Shown: positions 17,524 through 25,629 of the stretch, in pieces
Numbering within the stretch: the stretch's first letter is position 1
Layout of the letters: each line of letters begins with the position of its first letter
NCBI GenBank assembly: GCA_963729215.1
Contig: CAVSND010000006.1
Span: 1 to 64,000, forward strand
DNA: 64,000 nucleotides
From: CAVQJU01 sp963729215
GTDB taxonomy: Bacteria; Acidobacteriota; Vicinamibacteria; Vicinamibacterales; CAVVIG01
Reading direction: 5' to 3'
Made by a program: the position numbers and the translations under genes
The notes under the pieces: generated by a model
What the model saw: only the letters and a program-made list of their open reading frames with translations
Databases searched by the model: none
What the model was told of the DNA's origin: nothing

Positions 17524-18501
17524 CTACACAAACAACGACGAGACCGACGTCTCGTCATGAATGCTCTTGATCGCCTGCCCGAGCAGCCGCGCGACCGACA
17601 GCACCTTGATCTTCTCGCAGCGTGCCTTGTCGCCGGTCAGTGGAATCGTGTTCGTCACAATCATCTTGTCGATCGGCGACTTCTCGATCCGATCGATCGC
17701 CGGCCCCGACAGCACGCCGTGCACCGCGCACGCGAAAATCCGCTCGGCGCCGTTGGCCTTGAGGGCCGTCGCCGCCTTGGTAATCGTGCCGGCCGTGTCC
17801 GTGATGTCGTCCTGGATGATGCAGGTCCTGCCGGCGACATCGCCAATCACGTTCATCACTTCCGCCGTGCCATCGTCTGTGCGCCGCTTGTCGATGACCG
17901 CCAGTTCGGCGTTCAGGCGCTTGGCGTAGGCCCGCGCGCGCTCGGCGCCGCCCGCGTCGGGCGCCACCATCGTCAGGTTCGGGTAATCCATGCGCGACAG
18001 GTAATCGATGATGACCGGCGCCGCGAACAAATGATCGACCGGAATGTCAAAGAACCCCTGAATCTGCGCCTTGTGCAGATCCATCGTGAGCACACGGTGC
18101 GTGCCCGCCGCGCTCAGCAGATTCGCGACGAGCTTGGCCGAGATCGGCACGCGCGGCTTGTCCTTGCGGTCCTGCCTCGCGTAGCCGTAATACGGCAGCA
18201 CCGCCGTGATCCTCGCGGCCGACGAGCGGCGGAACGCATCGATCATGATCAGCAGCTCCATGATGTGCTGATCGACCGACGTCGCTCCGTTCGCGCAGGT
18301 CGGCTGCACGACGAAAATATCCGTCCCGCGGATGTTCTCGTCGATCTGGAACGAGACCTCCGTGTCGGGAAACCGTTTCAGCCGCGCCTGCCCCACAGAG
18401 ACGCCGAGAAATCCTGCGATCTCACGCGCCAGCTCCGGATGGGCGCTCCCGGAAAAAAGCTTCAGCTCGCCAAACCCGACGGCCATCTGGGGCTCAGTCA
18501 T
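17524..18501 (-). CDS. prs: Ribose-phosphate pyrophosphokinase
   Basis: Prs makes PRPP from ribose 5-phosphate and ATP for purine, pyrimidine, histidine and NAD synthesis. The 325-residue class I enzyme has the ATP-binding FPDTEVSFQIDENIRG, the YYGYARQDRK flexible loop region and DLHKAQIQGFF. The PRPP-binding loop reads DDITDTAGT, where DDIIDTAGT is commoner. ATG at 18499-18501 is preferred over the adjacent GTG. The prs-rplY-pth order is typical, and ispE lies upstream past tRNA-Gln. Confidence 0.97.
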   Translation of the reverse strand: MTEPQMAVGFGELKLFSGSAHPELAREIAGFLGVSVGQARLKRFPDTEVSFQIDENIRGTDIFVVQPTCANGATSVDQHIMELLIMIDAFRRSSAARITAVLPYYGYARQDRKDKPRVPISAKLVANLLSAAGTHRVLTMDLHKAQIQGFFDIPVDHLFAAPVIIDYLSRMDYPNLTMVAPDAGGAERARAYAKRLNAELAVIDKRRTDDGTAEVMNVIGDVAGRTCIIQDDITDTAGTITKAATALKANGAERIFACAVHGVLSGPAIDRIEKSPIDKMIVTNTIPLTGDKARCEKIKVLSVARLLGQAIKSIHDETSVSSLFV

Positions 18502-18522
18502 CACGCCGGCGGCCTCGCACAG

Positions 18523-18597
18523 TGGCTGGGGCGGAAGGATTCGAACCTTCGAATACGGGATCCAAAGTCCCGCGCCTTACCGCTTGGCCACGCCCCA
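18523..18597 (-). tRNA. tRNA-Gln (TTG)
   Basis: Acceptor TGGGGCG/CGCCCCA. The anticodon arm GGGAC-TTTG-GATCCC gives TTG. CCA is encoded. It lies between ispE and prs, a position seen in many bacteria. Confidence 0.96.
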
Positions 18598-18699
18598 TCA
18601 CATGCCTCGTCGGACACTCTGCAGCACTCGAAGTAGAAGTAGATGCCCTCAGGCGTGGCTCGCACTACGTGGCGCAAACCCTAAGTCTATACGATGGGC

Positions 18700-19581
18700 T
18701 TACTTGGCGGCAAGTTTGCGACATTCCTGCCGGCTCAACGTCCGGGTCAGGAGCACGAGGCGGCGCGGACCGGTGCGGCGCAGCGATCTCGCAGCGCGCT
18801 CCGCCTGCGCCCGGCGCCTGAACAAACCGAACACGGCGGATCCGCTGCCCGATAACGACGCGTGAAACGCGCCGTGGCGCTCGAGCGCCACGACCAGCCT
18901 GGAAACGACCGGATGACGCCGCGAAACCACGCGCTGCAGATCGTTCGTGATGCCGGCCCGGCCGTCCCGATTGGCTCCTCTGCCGCGGTCTTCCTGCGTG
19001 TCCCACCACCCGAACGCCTCGGCGGTGCTGACGCCGAAGCGGGGAACGACGAGGACAACCCATGCTCGGGGGATGTCGTGAAGCCTCGACAGCCGATCGC
19101 CACGCGCCCGCCCACGCGCGGTGCCGCCCTCGAGAAAGTACGGCACGTCGGCGCCGATGGCCCGGGCAAGACCGCGCAGCCGCGCACGCCTGATCCTGAT
19201 CCGCCACAGCGATGCGAGCGCCGTCAGCGCGGCAGCGGCATCGCTGCTGCCGCCGCCGAGTCCTCCCTGTATGGGGATGCGCTTCGCGATGGTGACCACG
19301 ACGTCTCTCGGCGCGCCCGTCCGCCGCGCCGCCCTCCACAACAATTCCGCCGCGCGCCAAACCAGGTTCCGCGAATCGGCCGGGCAGTCCGGGTCGTCGC
19401 AGACGATGCGAAAGGGTCCGGGAACGGGCGTGAAGGTCAGCGCATCGGCGAGCGCGATCGATTGGAACGTCGTCCGGAGCTCGTGATAGCCGTCGGGCCG
19501 CACGCCGAGCACGCGAAGGTCGAGGTTGATCTTCGCGAAGGCGAGGCGGCCGATCGAACGTTCAGCGGCGATTCGTGCCAA
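18700..19581 (-). CDS. ispE: 4-diphosphocytidyl-2-C-methyl-D-erythritol kinase
   Basis: IspE phosphorylates CDP-ME in the MEP pathway. The 293-residue GHMP kinase has the substrate motif FAKINLDLRVLGVRPDGYHEL near residue 15 and the ATP-binding loop PIQGGLGGGSSDAAAAL near residue 106. The C-terminal SGSGSAVFGLF motif is also present. The start is TTG at 19579-19581, overlapping the end of the upstream lipoprotein gene by 20 bp. With ispDF at 7459 it gives three consecutive MEP activities in this window. Confidence 0.94.
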   Translation of the reverse strand: MARIAAERSIGRLAFAKINLDLRVLGVRPDGYHELRTTFQSIALADALTFTPVPGPFRIVCDDPDCPADSRNLVWRAAELLWRAARRTGAPRDVVVTIAKRIPIQGGLGGGSSDAAAALTALASLWRIRIRRARLRGLARAIGADVPYFLEGGTARGRARGDRLSRLHDIPRAWVVLVVPRFGVSTAEAFGWWDTQEDRGRGANRDGRAGITNDLQRVVSRRHPVVSRLVVALERHGAFHASLSGSGSAVFGLFRRRAQAERAARSLRRTGPRRLVLLTRTLSRQECRKLAAK

Positions 19582-20379
19582 GCGGACCCGAAGCCCTCAA
19601 TTCGTCGAGGGTGATTGGTTTCGCCGACGCGGGGATTTGGATGCGGAAGACTTCGTCGCCGAGCGACGGGTTCAATTCGACCTGCGACAGCGCCAGCTGC
19701 AGGTCGAACGCTCCCGGCGAGGCGCTGACCAGCCGGATGCTGCGGGGCAGACCGTCCTGAAAAACGCCGGTACTCGGCGCGCCAGCCCGGACCGGGGCCC
19801 GGTCCACTGAGCATCGCCGCCAGGCGCCACGATCCTTCTTTGTCGCGGTGCACGTAGACGTCGAACACACCCGCCGCGACGCGACGCCAATCCTCGCCGA
19901 CCGCATTTCCCGTGGCGTCAACCGACGGCACGCAGGCGGTGAGGACCGAAAACAGCAGCGAGGCGTCGATCGGAATACCGGTCACCGCTTCCAGCACGGC
20001 GCCGAACCGTCCGCGCTCGAGGACGCGATTGTCGCGAGGCAGCAGCAGCGTCGCGTCGGGTTGCACCAACCCAATGCCATTGGTCAGGAGGAAAACGGGC
20101 TGACCGGCCGGAGCGACAGCTTCGAGCCGCACCGCACCCAGCCGGGTGACACCGGCGAGGAGACGTCCGCGGACGCGGCCGCCGGCGATCGATCCCGACA
20201 CTGTCAGCTCGAGGGATATGTCGGCAGAGCGGGCGGCAAGCGGCGGTGGCGGCCTGAATGACGTCCGACGCATCCTGCGCAGGGACGCCAGGGCCGGACG
20301 GCAGCTTCAGCAGCGGAGCGGCGCACGACGCGCACACCACGGACACAGCGAGCGTCAGCGCCGCCCGACGCCAGATCAT
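19562..20379 (-). CDS. Outer-membrane-type lipoprotein (LolB/DUF4292-like position), two +1 frameshifts
   Basis: The ATG overlaps the stop of the TPR gene as ATGA. The product begins MIWRRAALTLAVSVVCASCAAP, a lipoprotein signal with the lipobox cysteine in CASCAA. Two +1 shifts, near 20230-20250 and 19785-19800, are needed to join this to the middle frame (DISLELTVSGSIAGGRV...) and to the end frame (RLVSASPGAFDLQLALSQVELNPS...). The joined length is about 271 residues. A LolB-like role is suggested by its place just upstream of ispE, as lolB in E. coli, and by the predicted barrel-like repeats, but this is inference. Confidence 0.6.
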
Positions 20380-22370
20380 TTCTTGCCGAGCTTTTGTTTA
20401 GCCGATCGGATCTTCTTGTCGATGGACGCCTTGTCCACCGAATCCCCGTCGCCGACGATCGCCCGGTTCCATGCGGCGATGGCATCGTCGAAGCGGGAGA
20501 GCTTGAAGAGGACGTCGCCGTAGTGATCCTGAATGACCGAGTTGGTCTGAAGCTGCTCGGCGGCGCGCTCGAGATTGGTGACCGCGAGGTCCAGCTTGTC
20601 GGCCTTGTAGTACGCCCAGCCGAGGCTGTCGAGGTATGAACCGTTGTCGGGTTCGATCTCCAGCGCCTTCTTCAGGAAATCGACCGACTCGTCGAGCCGC
20701 TCGCCGCGCTCGGCGAGCATGTAACCCAGGTAATTCAGCGCGGGCGCATGCTCCGGATCCTTCGAAAGGACCTGCCGGAATGCGGACTCGGCGTCGGCAA
20801 ACCGCTTCTGCTTATCGAGGACGGCGCCGAGCTCGAATGGAATCGTCGTGTCGGCCGGGAATTTCTGCTGGGCGTCCTGGAGCGTCTTCACCGCGTCGCC
20901 GCCGCGCTTGGTATCGAGATAGATTTGCGCCAGCGCCACGTAGGCTTCAGGCTTGTCGGGTTGCTGCCGCACATAGTCCTGCAACAACGACACGGCTTCG
21001 TCGGGTTTGCCGGTCTGACGGAGGGCCTGCGCCTCGAGACGAGCGAAGCGGAGGTCGCCGCCGTTTTCCGCGCGCGCCTTCCGCGCCAATTCGAGCGCCG
21101 CGGCGTATTTCTTGGCCGACAGATTCGCCTGCACGACGTACGCGGTGATCGACGTATCGGTCGGGGCGAGCCGGTGCGCTTCCTCGAACGCGGCGATGGC
21201 CTTATCGAAATCCCCGAGCTCCTGGTACGCGAAGCCCAGATGCGGCAGCAGCAGGCCCAGGTCGGTGGCCTGGTTCGCGCCCGGGCGCGCCTTGAACTCC
21301 GCAACGGCCGGCGCGAGCGCGTCGACGACCGACTGATACTGACGCCGCTCCTCGAGCGCCATGGCCAGCGCGTAGTAGCCCATGGGGCTCCGGCCGTTCT
21401 GCGCGATGATCTTGCGGGCGGCGTCCTCGGCGGCGGCGTAGTCGCCCATTCGACGCTGGACCTGCGACAGCTGGAACAACGCGCGCGGATCGGCCGGCTT
21501 CGCCGCAAGGATCTCGTTCAGCACATCACGCGCCCGCGTGAGCGACTCGCGCCCGCCGGCGTTCATCAGCGCGGACACATATTGCGTCTTGAGCTCGGCG
21601 CTCCGCGGCGACTCCTTGATCGCCTGCGCATACGCTCCGGCCGCCTCGCTCCACCGCCCGTCGCGTTCGTAGAATCCCGCGAGGGTCGGATACAAATCGG
21701 GATCGTCCAGCGCGGCGTCCATGAGCCAGGAGATGGCTTCGGCGGTGCGCCCCGACTTCGCGTACGCCTGGGCGAGCAGCGTCGGACCGTCGCTCCACCC
21801 CGGTTCCTGATTCACGAGGTCGACGAGCAGCGGAATCGCCTTGTCGAACGACTCGGCCGACAGATACAGGCGCGCCAGCGTCGCCCGGACATTGGGATCG
21901 GAGTCGCCGGCCGGCCGATCGAGCGCCTGCTCCAGGTGCTGAATGGCCTTGGCGAGGTTCTCCTGCGTCGTGGCCTGGCCGCGTCCGTTGCCGCGCCGTC
22001 CATTTTCGACCAGCGTCGCGTAGACGATGCCGAGCACACGATGGGCTTCGCGATTGGCCGGCTGAATCTTGAGCGCCTGATCGGCCGCCGCGATCGCTTC
22101 TTCCAGGCGGTTCTGGCGCATGAACAGTCCGGCCAACTCAGCCGTCACGTCGGAGGCTGTCGGATCGAGCTGTGCCGCGCGTTTGAATGCGGTAATCGCG
22201 CCGTCGATGTCGTCGGCGGTTTCGAGATGCCGGCCCAGCAGGAACTGCGAGTACGCCTCGGCGGCCTTGTCGGGGCTGGGAGGTGTCTGCGCAGCGGCTG
22301 GCTGCGCCATGCCGACACCGGACACCGTCAGCGACAACACCGCGACCACCGCCGGAAGCGACACCCTCAT
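20376..22370 (-). CDS. Secreted TPR-repeat protein
   Basis: A 664-residue protein with a cleavable signal peptide (MRVSLPAVVAVLSLTVSGVGMAQ) followed by at least a dozen tetratricopeptide repeats, recognisable by repeated A-x3-Y/F...P spacing (GAITAFKRAAQLDPTASDV, EAIAAADQALKIQP, and so on). It probably acts as a periplasmic or outer-membrane scaffold. The start at 22368-22370 is chosen because the longer frame overlaps the divergent gene. Its stop overlaps the lipoprotein start (ATGA), so the two are translationally coupled and may form one envelope system. Confidence 0.88.
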   Translation of the reverse strand: MRVSLPAVVAVLSLTVSGVGMAQPAAAQTPPSPDKAAEAYSQFLLGRHLETADDIDGAITAFKRAAQLDPTASDVTAELAGLFMRQNRLEEAIAAADQALKIQPANREAHRVLGIVYATLVENGRRGNGRGQATTQENLAKAIQHLEQALDRPAGDSDPNVRATLARLYLSAESFDKAIPLLVDLVNQEPGWSDGPTLLAQAYAKSGRTAEAISWLMDAALDDPDLYPTLAGFYERDGRWSEAAGAYAQAIKESPRSAELKTQYVSALMNAGGRESLTRARDVLNEILAAKPADPRALFQLSQVQRRMGDYAAAEDAARKIIAQNGRSPMGYYALAMALEERRQYQSVVDALAPAVAEFKARPGANQATDLGLLLPHLGFAYQELGDFDKAIAAFEEAHRLAPTDTSITAYVVQANLSAKKYAAALELARKARAENGGDLRFARLEAQALRQTGKPDEAVSLLQDYVRQQPDKPEAYVALAQIYLDTKRGGDAVKTLQDAQQKFPADTTIPFELGAVLDKQKRFADAESAFRQVLSKDPEHAPALNYLGYMLAERGERLDESVDFLKKALEIEPDNGSYLDSLGWAYYKADKLDLAVTNLERAAEQLQTNSVIQDHYGDVLFKLSRFDDAIAAWNRAIVGDGDSVDKASIDKKIRSAKQKLGKK

Positions 22371-22404
22371 AGGGGAATTGTTCCACAAAAGCGTGAAGGT
22401 GTCA

Positions 22405-22410
22405 TATAGT
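22405..22410 (+). promoter_or_regulatory. -10 element of a probable leaderless promoter (Trm112-like gene)
   Basis: TATAGT ends 7 nt before the GTG start, so transcription would begin at or next to the start codon. No ribosome binding site is visible. The same spacing occurs at several other divergent starts in this window. Confidence 0.4.
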
Positions 22411-22417
22411 TCGGGAC

Positions 22418-22588
22418 GTGGCCGTCGACCCGGACCTGCTCGAGATTCTGGCCTGTCCAAACTGTAAAACTCCGGTCACGCCCGTGAAGAACGGCGCAGC
22501 CCTCAAATGCGCCACCTGCAAGCGCGTCTATCCGATCAAAGACGACATTCCGGTCATGCTCATCGACGAGGCCACCATCGAGCCATAG
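22418..22588 (+). CDS. Trm112-family zinc-ribbon protein
   Basis: A 56-residue protein starting at GTG (VAVDPDLLEILACPNCKTPV). It has two Cys-x2-Cys knuckles (CPNC and CATC) around a short beta hairpin, then RVYPIKDDIPVML, the usual end of the YcaR/Trm112 family. Bacterial members often sit beside lipid A or glycan genes and may bind methyltransferases. Here it precedes a GT9 glycosyltransferase. Codon phase and motif are clear although the gene is short. Confidence 0.88.
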   Translation: MAVDPDLLEILACPNCKTPVTPVKNGAALKCATCKRVYPIKDDIPVMLIDEATIEP

Positions 22589-22589
22589 G

Positions 22590-22641
22590 AATGGCCAATG
22601 GGAATGGCCATTGGCGAGTTGGTGATTTGGTGAGTCTGGTG
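22590..22641. repeat. Short palindrome plus TTGGTGA repeats before the GT9 gene
   Basis: AATGGCCAATGGGAATGGCCATT forms a palindromic block. It is followed by TTGGTGAT, TTGGTGAG and TCTGGTGAT units that run into the start of the GT9 gene. Confidence 0.5.
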
Positions 22642-23734
22642 ATTGAGCGTCTTCTGCTGATTCGCCTTCGCCAGATTGGCGACGTCGTTTTCACGACACC
22701 TGCCATTCGCGGCTTGCGCGAGCATTTTCCCGCGGCGCACATCACTTACATCGTCGAACAGGCGGCCGCGCCGGTCGTCACCGGGAATCCACACCTCGAC
22801 GACGTCATCGTCACGCCGGGTCGCGGAGGGTTCGCCGGGATTCGCGACGACATCGCCCTCATCCGCCGCCTGCGTGCTGCCACGTTCGACATGGCCATTG
22901 ATTTTCACGGGGGGCCGCGGAGTTCGCTGATCACGTGGATGTCGGGCGCCCCCGTGCGCGTGGGCTACGACGTCCGCGGACGAGGGTGGATGTACACCGT
23001 TCGCGTTCCGCGCCCCCGCCACATCCGGCCGCGGCACGCCGTGCTCAACCAATGGGATCTCCTGAACGCGATCGGGCTGCCCACGCCGGACGCGCGTCGC
23101 ACGCCGGTCGAGATGACAGACCGACCCGGCGTCCTCCGCCACGGTCGCGTCGCGGCTCGCCGGCGCGGGTGTCCGCGAGGACGACCGCGTGATCGTGATC
23201 CACGTGAGCGCGGGCAATCCGTTCCGCCGCTGGCCGCTCGACCGGTTCGCGACGCTGATCGCGGCGCTGGCGCGGGCAGATGCGCGCCGCCGCGTGGTGG
23301 TGACGTCGGGGCCCTCCGAACGCGAGGCGGCGTCGACGGTCATCGAGCAGGCGAGGGCCCTGCTGACCGCCGGAGACGATGCGGGGCGCGTGCTCGCGTG
23401 CGGGGAGTTTTCGCTGGCGGAGTTCCGGGCGCTGGTGGACCGGGCGGCGCTCTACATCGGCGGCGACAGCGGGCCGCTGCATATCGCGTCAACGAGCCCG
23501 GTGCCGATCGTCGGATTGTACGGACCCACGCTGCCGGTGCGGTCGGCGCCGTGGCGCGCGCCGGAGTGGATTAGCGAAGCGGTCGAAGTGGAGGGCCTCC
23601 CCTGCCGGCCCTGCGACCAGCGCCGGTGCGAACCGGGCGATTTCCGGTGTCTCACGTGGCTGGGGGCGGAGCAGGTCGCGGCCGCGGCCGAACGGGCGCT
23701 CGCCCTCTCCCTCCCCTCTCCAAATGATCAATGA
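22630..23734 (+). CDS. Glycosyltransferase family 9 (heptosyltransferase-like), +1 frameshift
   Basis: Family 9 enzymes add heptose or related sugars to lipopolysaccharide core from ADP-sugars. The N-terminal half (LLLIRLRQIGDVVFTTPAIRGLREHFP) holds the acceptor-side Rossmann fold. The C-terminal half (VIHVSAGNPFRRWP, ALYIGGDSGPLHIAS, VGLYGPT) holds the donor-binding motifs. One extra base near 23120-23140 separates the halves. GTG at 22630 is the likely start and would give about 367 residues when repaired. The last codons and TGA stop lie in an 8-bp array. Confidence 0.85.
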
Positions 23735-23766
23735 CCAGATGACTAAATGACCAGATGACCAGATTA
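23730..23766. repeat. 8-bp (ATGACCAG)n direct array
   Basis: Four copies of ATGACCAG/ATGACTAA without a reverse-complement arm. The first copy provides the TGA stop of the GT9 gene. It lies just before the -10 of the O-antigen ligase-like gene. Confidence 0.7.
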
Positions 23767-23779
23767 TGATGTGTCTGCC

Positions 23780-24964
23780 ATGACCGTTGCCGCCGACACC
23801 ACACTGGCCCGCCGGCACGCATTCCTCGAACAGGCCGGCCTTGCGGCCGTCTTCGGCGTTGCGGGCGCGCTGCAGTTCTCCATCGCCGTTGCCCAGATCC
23901 TGCTGACCGTCGCGGTCGTGTGCTGGCTCGCGCTCATCGTGATCGATCGCGAAACCATCGAGGTCCCCAGGTTTGCGTGGCCGCTTGGGCTGTATGCCGT
24001 CCTGACGCTCATCTCGACGGCGTTCTCACCCGATCCGCGCACGAGCCTGCTGGCGGACAAGCAGATGATCCTGTTCCTGCTCGTGCCGCTGGTGTACCGG
24101 TTTGCCACCGGCTCGCATGCGTCGACCATGGTCACGGTGATCGTGTCCTTCGCGGCCGCCAGCGCTATCGTGGGCATCGTGCAATTCGGCGTGCTCCACT
24201 ACGACAACCTGGGACGCCGGGCGCAGGGAACGCTCGGACACTACATGACGTACTCGGGCCTGCTGATGCTCGTCATCGGCACCGCGCTGGCCCGCGTGCT
24301 GTTCGGCCGGCGCGAGCGGATGTGGTCCGCGCTCGTCATCCCGGCGCTCGCGGTTGCCGTGGCGTTCAGTTTCTCGCGCAACGCCGGCGTCGGGGCGTGT
24401 GCGGCGGCCGCGCTGTTGCTGTTTCTCAAGGATCGCCGCCTGCTTGCCCTGCTGCCGATTGTCGCGGCGGTGTTCGTCCTGATCGCGCCCACGGCGATCG
24501 CCAACCGCTACGCGTCCATCTTCTCGTTGAAGAATCCGACGAATCGCGACCGCGTCGCCATGGCTGCGGGAGGGCGTGCTGATGATCAAGGCCCATCCGC
24601 TGGTCGGCATCGGGCCGAACATGGTGCAGCCACTCTACGCGCAGTACCGGGTCCCGGAAGCCGTCAATCTCGTGAACCCCCACCTGCACAACGTGCCCAT
24701 CCAGATCGCCGCGGAACGCGGTCTGCCGGCGCTCGCGGTCTGGCTGTGGTTCGTCGCGGCCTCGTCGCCGCGCTCTGGAAACGGCAGCGCGATCCTTCCC
24801 AGCGCTTCCTGGCGGCGGTGGGCTTGTCCGCGGTGGTCTCCATGCTCGCCGCCGGCATGTTCGAATACAACTTCGGCGACTCCGAATTCCTGATGCTCTT
24901 CCTGATCCTGGTCACGCTGCCGTTTGCGGCCGGCCGGACGCTGACGCGACAGTCGATCACCTAG
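23780..24964 (+). CDS. O-antigen ligase/polymerase-like membrane protein, compensating frameshifts
   Basis: A polytopic membrane protein of the Wzy/WaaL superfamily, which joins or polymerises surface glycans at the periplasmic face. About ten hydrophobic segments occur. The family's periplasmic loop (NPTNRDRVAM...KAHPLVGIGPNMV...NPHLHNVPIQIAAERG) is present, but one extra base near 24562 moves it into another frame, and a shift near 24765 restores the frame for the last helices. The ATG at 23780 follows a TATGAT by 9 nt. The repaired length is about 394 residues. It pairs functionally with the GT9 gene. Confidence 0.8.
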   Translation: MTVAADTTLARRHAFLEQAGLAAVFGVAGALQFSIAVAQILLTVAVVCWLALIVIDRETIEVPRFAWPLGLYAVLTLISTAFSPDPRTSLLADKQMILFLLVPLVYRFATGSHASTMVTVIVSFAAASAIVGIVQFGVLHYDNLGRRAQGTLGHYMTYSGLLMLVIGTALARVLFGRRERMWSALVIPALAVAVAFSFSRNAGVGACAAAALLLFLKDRRLLALLPIVAAVFVLIAPTAIANRYASIFSLKNPTNRDRVAMAAGGRADDQGPSAGRHRAEHGAATLRAVPGPGSRQSREPPPAQRAHPDRRGTRSAGARGLAVVRRGLVAALWKRQRDPSQRFLAAVGLSAVVSMLAAGMFEYNFGDSEFLMLFLILVTLPFAAGRTLTRQSIT

Positions 24965-24969
24965 GACTG

Positions 24970-25413
24970 TCAGTACTCGCGTACATCGTCGCGCCGCGCC
25001 TTGTTCGCCGCGCTGATCGCCTCGCGCCGCCGCGCCATCGTCGCTTCCGCGTCCGGCATCGCCATCACGACGGCTTCGAGATGCCTGCAGAATTCGGGTT
25101 CGTTGCTCGCACTGCGCAGGTCGGCGAGAAACGGCCGGATCTTGGCGAACGTGGAGACGATTTCTCCGTGCGCCGCGCGAAACGCCTCGGCGTCGATGGC
25201 GCCCGTCGAGACGAGCGACGCCGCCATGTCCCAGTAGCCGAGCACCATGCGGAACGACGCGTTGCGCGGGCCGCTCACGATCGCCGCGAACTCGGCGAAC
25301 GTCTCGGGATTGAATTCGGCAAAATACCAGCTCCGCGCCTCGCGAAGCACCTCCTCGCGGCGAAGCTCGAACAATCTCAGGTTAAGAGTCGCGCTTTCAA
25401 ACGGTGTTGGCAT
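24970..25413 (-). CDS. Conserved hypothetical protein (DUF4760-like, uncertain)
   Basis: The 147-residue soluble, mainly helical protein starts MPTPFESATLNLRLFELRREEVLREARSWYF and has a GGGAG ribosome binding site. The LRLFELRREEVLREARSWY helix and the later GYWDMAASLVSTGAIDAEAF segment look like a conserved helical bundle. The overall look resembles DUF4760 proteins, but this is a weak impression. It lies downstream of purH and ends convergently with the ligase-like gene. No function is proposed. Confidence 0.65.
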   Translation of the reverse strand: MPTPFESATLNLRLFELRREEVLREARSWYFAEFNPETFAEFAAIVSGPRNASFRMVLGYWDMAASLVSTGAIDAEAFRAAHGEIVSTFAKIRPFLADLRSASNEPEFCRHLEAVVMAMPDAEATMARRREAISAANKARRDDVREY

Positions 25414-25437
25414 AAATCTCCCGATTCAGGAATCCGC

Positions 25438-25627
25438 AAGGTCCACAGAGTCCACCGGTCCACAAGGTCCACGGCGTCCTGGGTTCACCGGTCCACAGGT
25501 CCGCGGTCCCGGGTCCACGCGTGCGTCGATCGTGAAATTTCACGACAGGGCGCAACGAGGGCCACGGTCACCGGATCCGGACGTCTGGACCCGTGGACCG
25601 TGGACCCGCGGCGGACCTGTGGACCTG
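25438..25627. repeat. 9-bp (GGTCCACAG)n hairpin array between purH and the hypothetical gene
   Basis: About eight GGTCCACNN units (25438-25517) and about six GTGGACCNN/TGGACCCGT units (25572-25627) form the arms. The loop contains a small palindrome, CGTGAAATTTCACG. The unit equals the middle block of the array at 10514-10685 and the in-gene array in nuoL. The right arm stops 3 bp from the purH stop. Confidence 0.85.
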
Positions 25628-25629
25628 AG

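Noticed and set aside
17524..18501. Mutated PRPP loop in Prs as evidence of a non-functional paralogue
   Set aside because: Only one residue (I to T) differs from the commonest form; all other catalytic motifs and the gene context are normal.
20748..22409. 553-codon open frame on the plus strand
   Set aside because: Antisense to the TPR gene; arginine-rich without domains.
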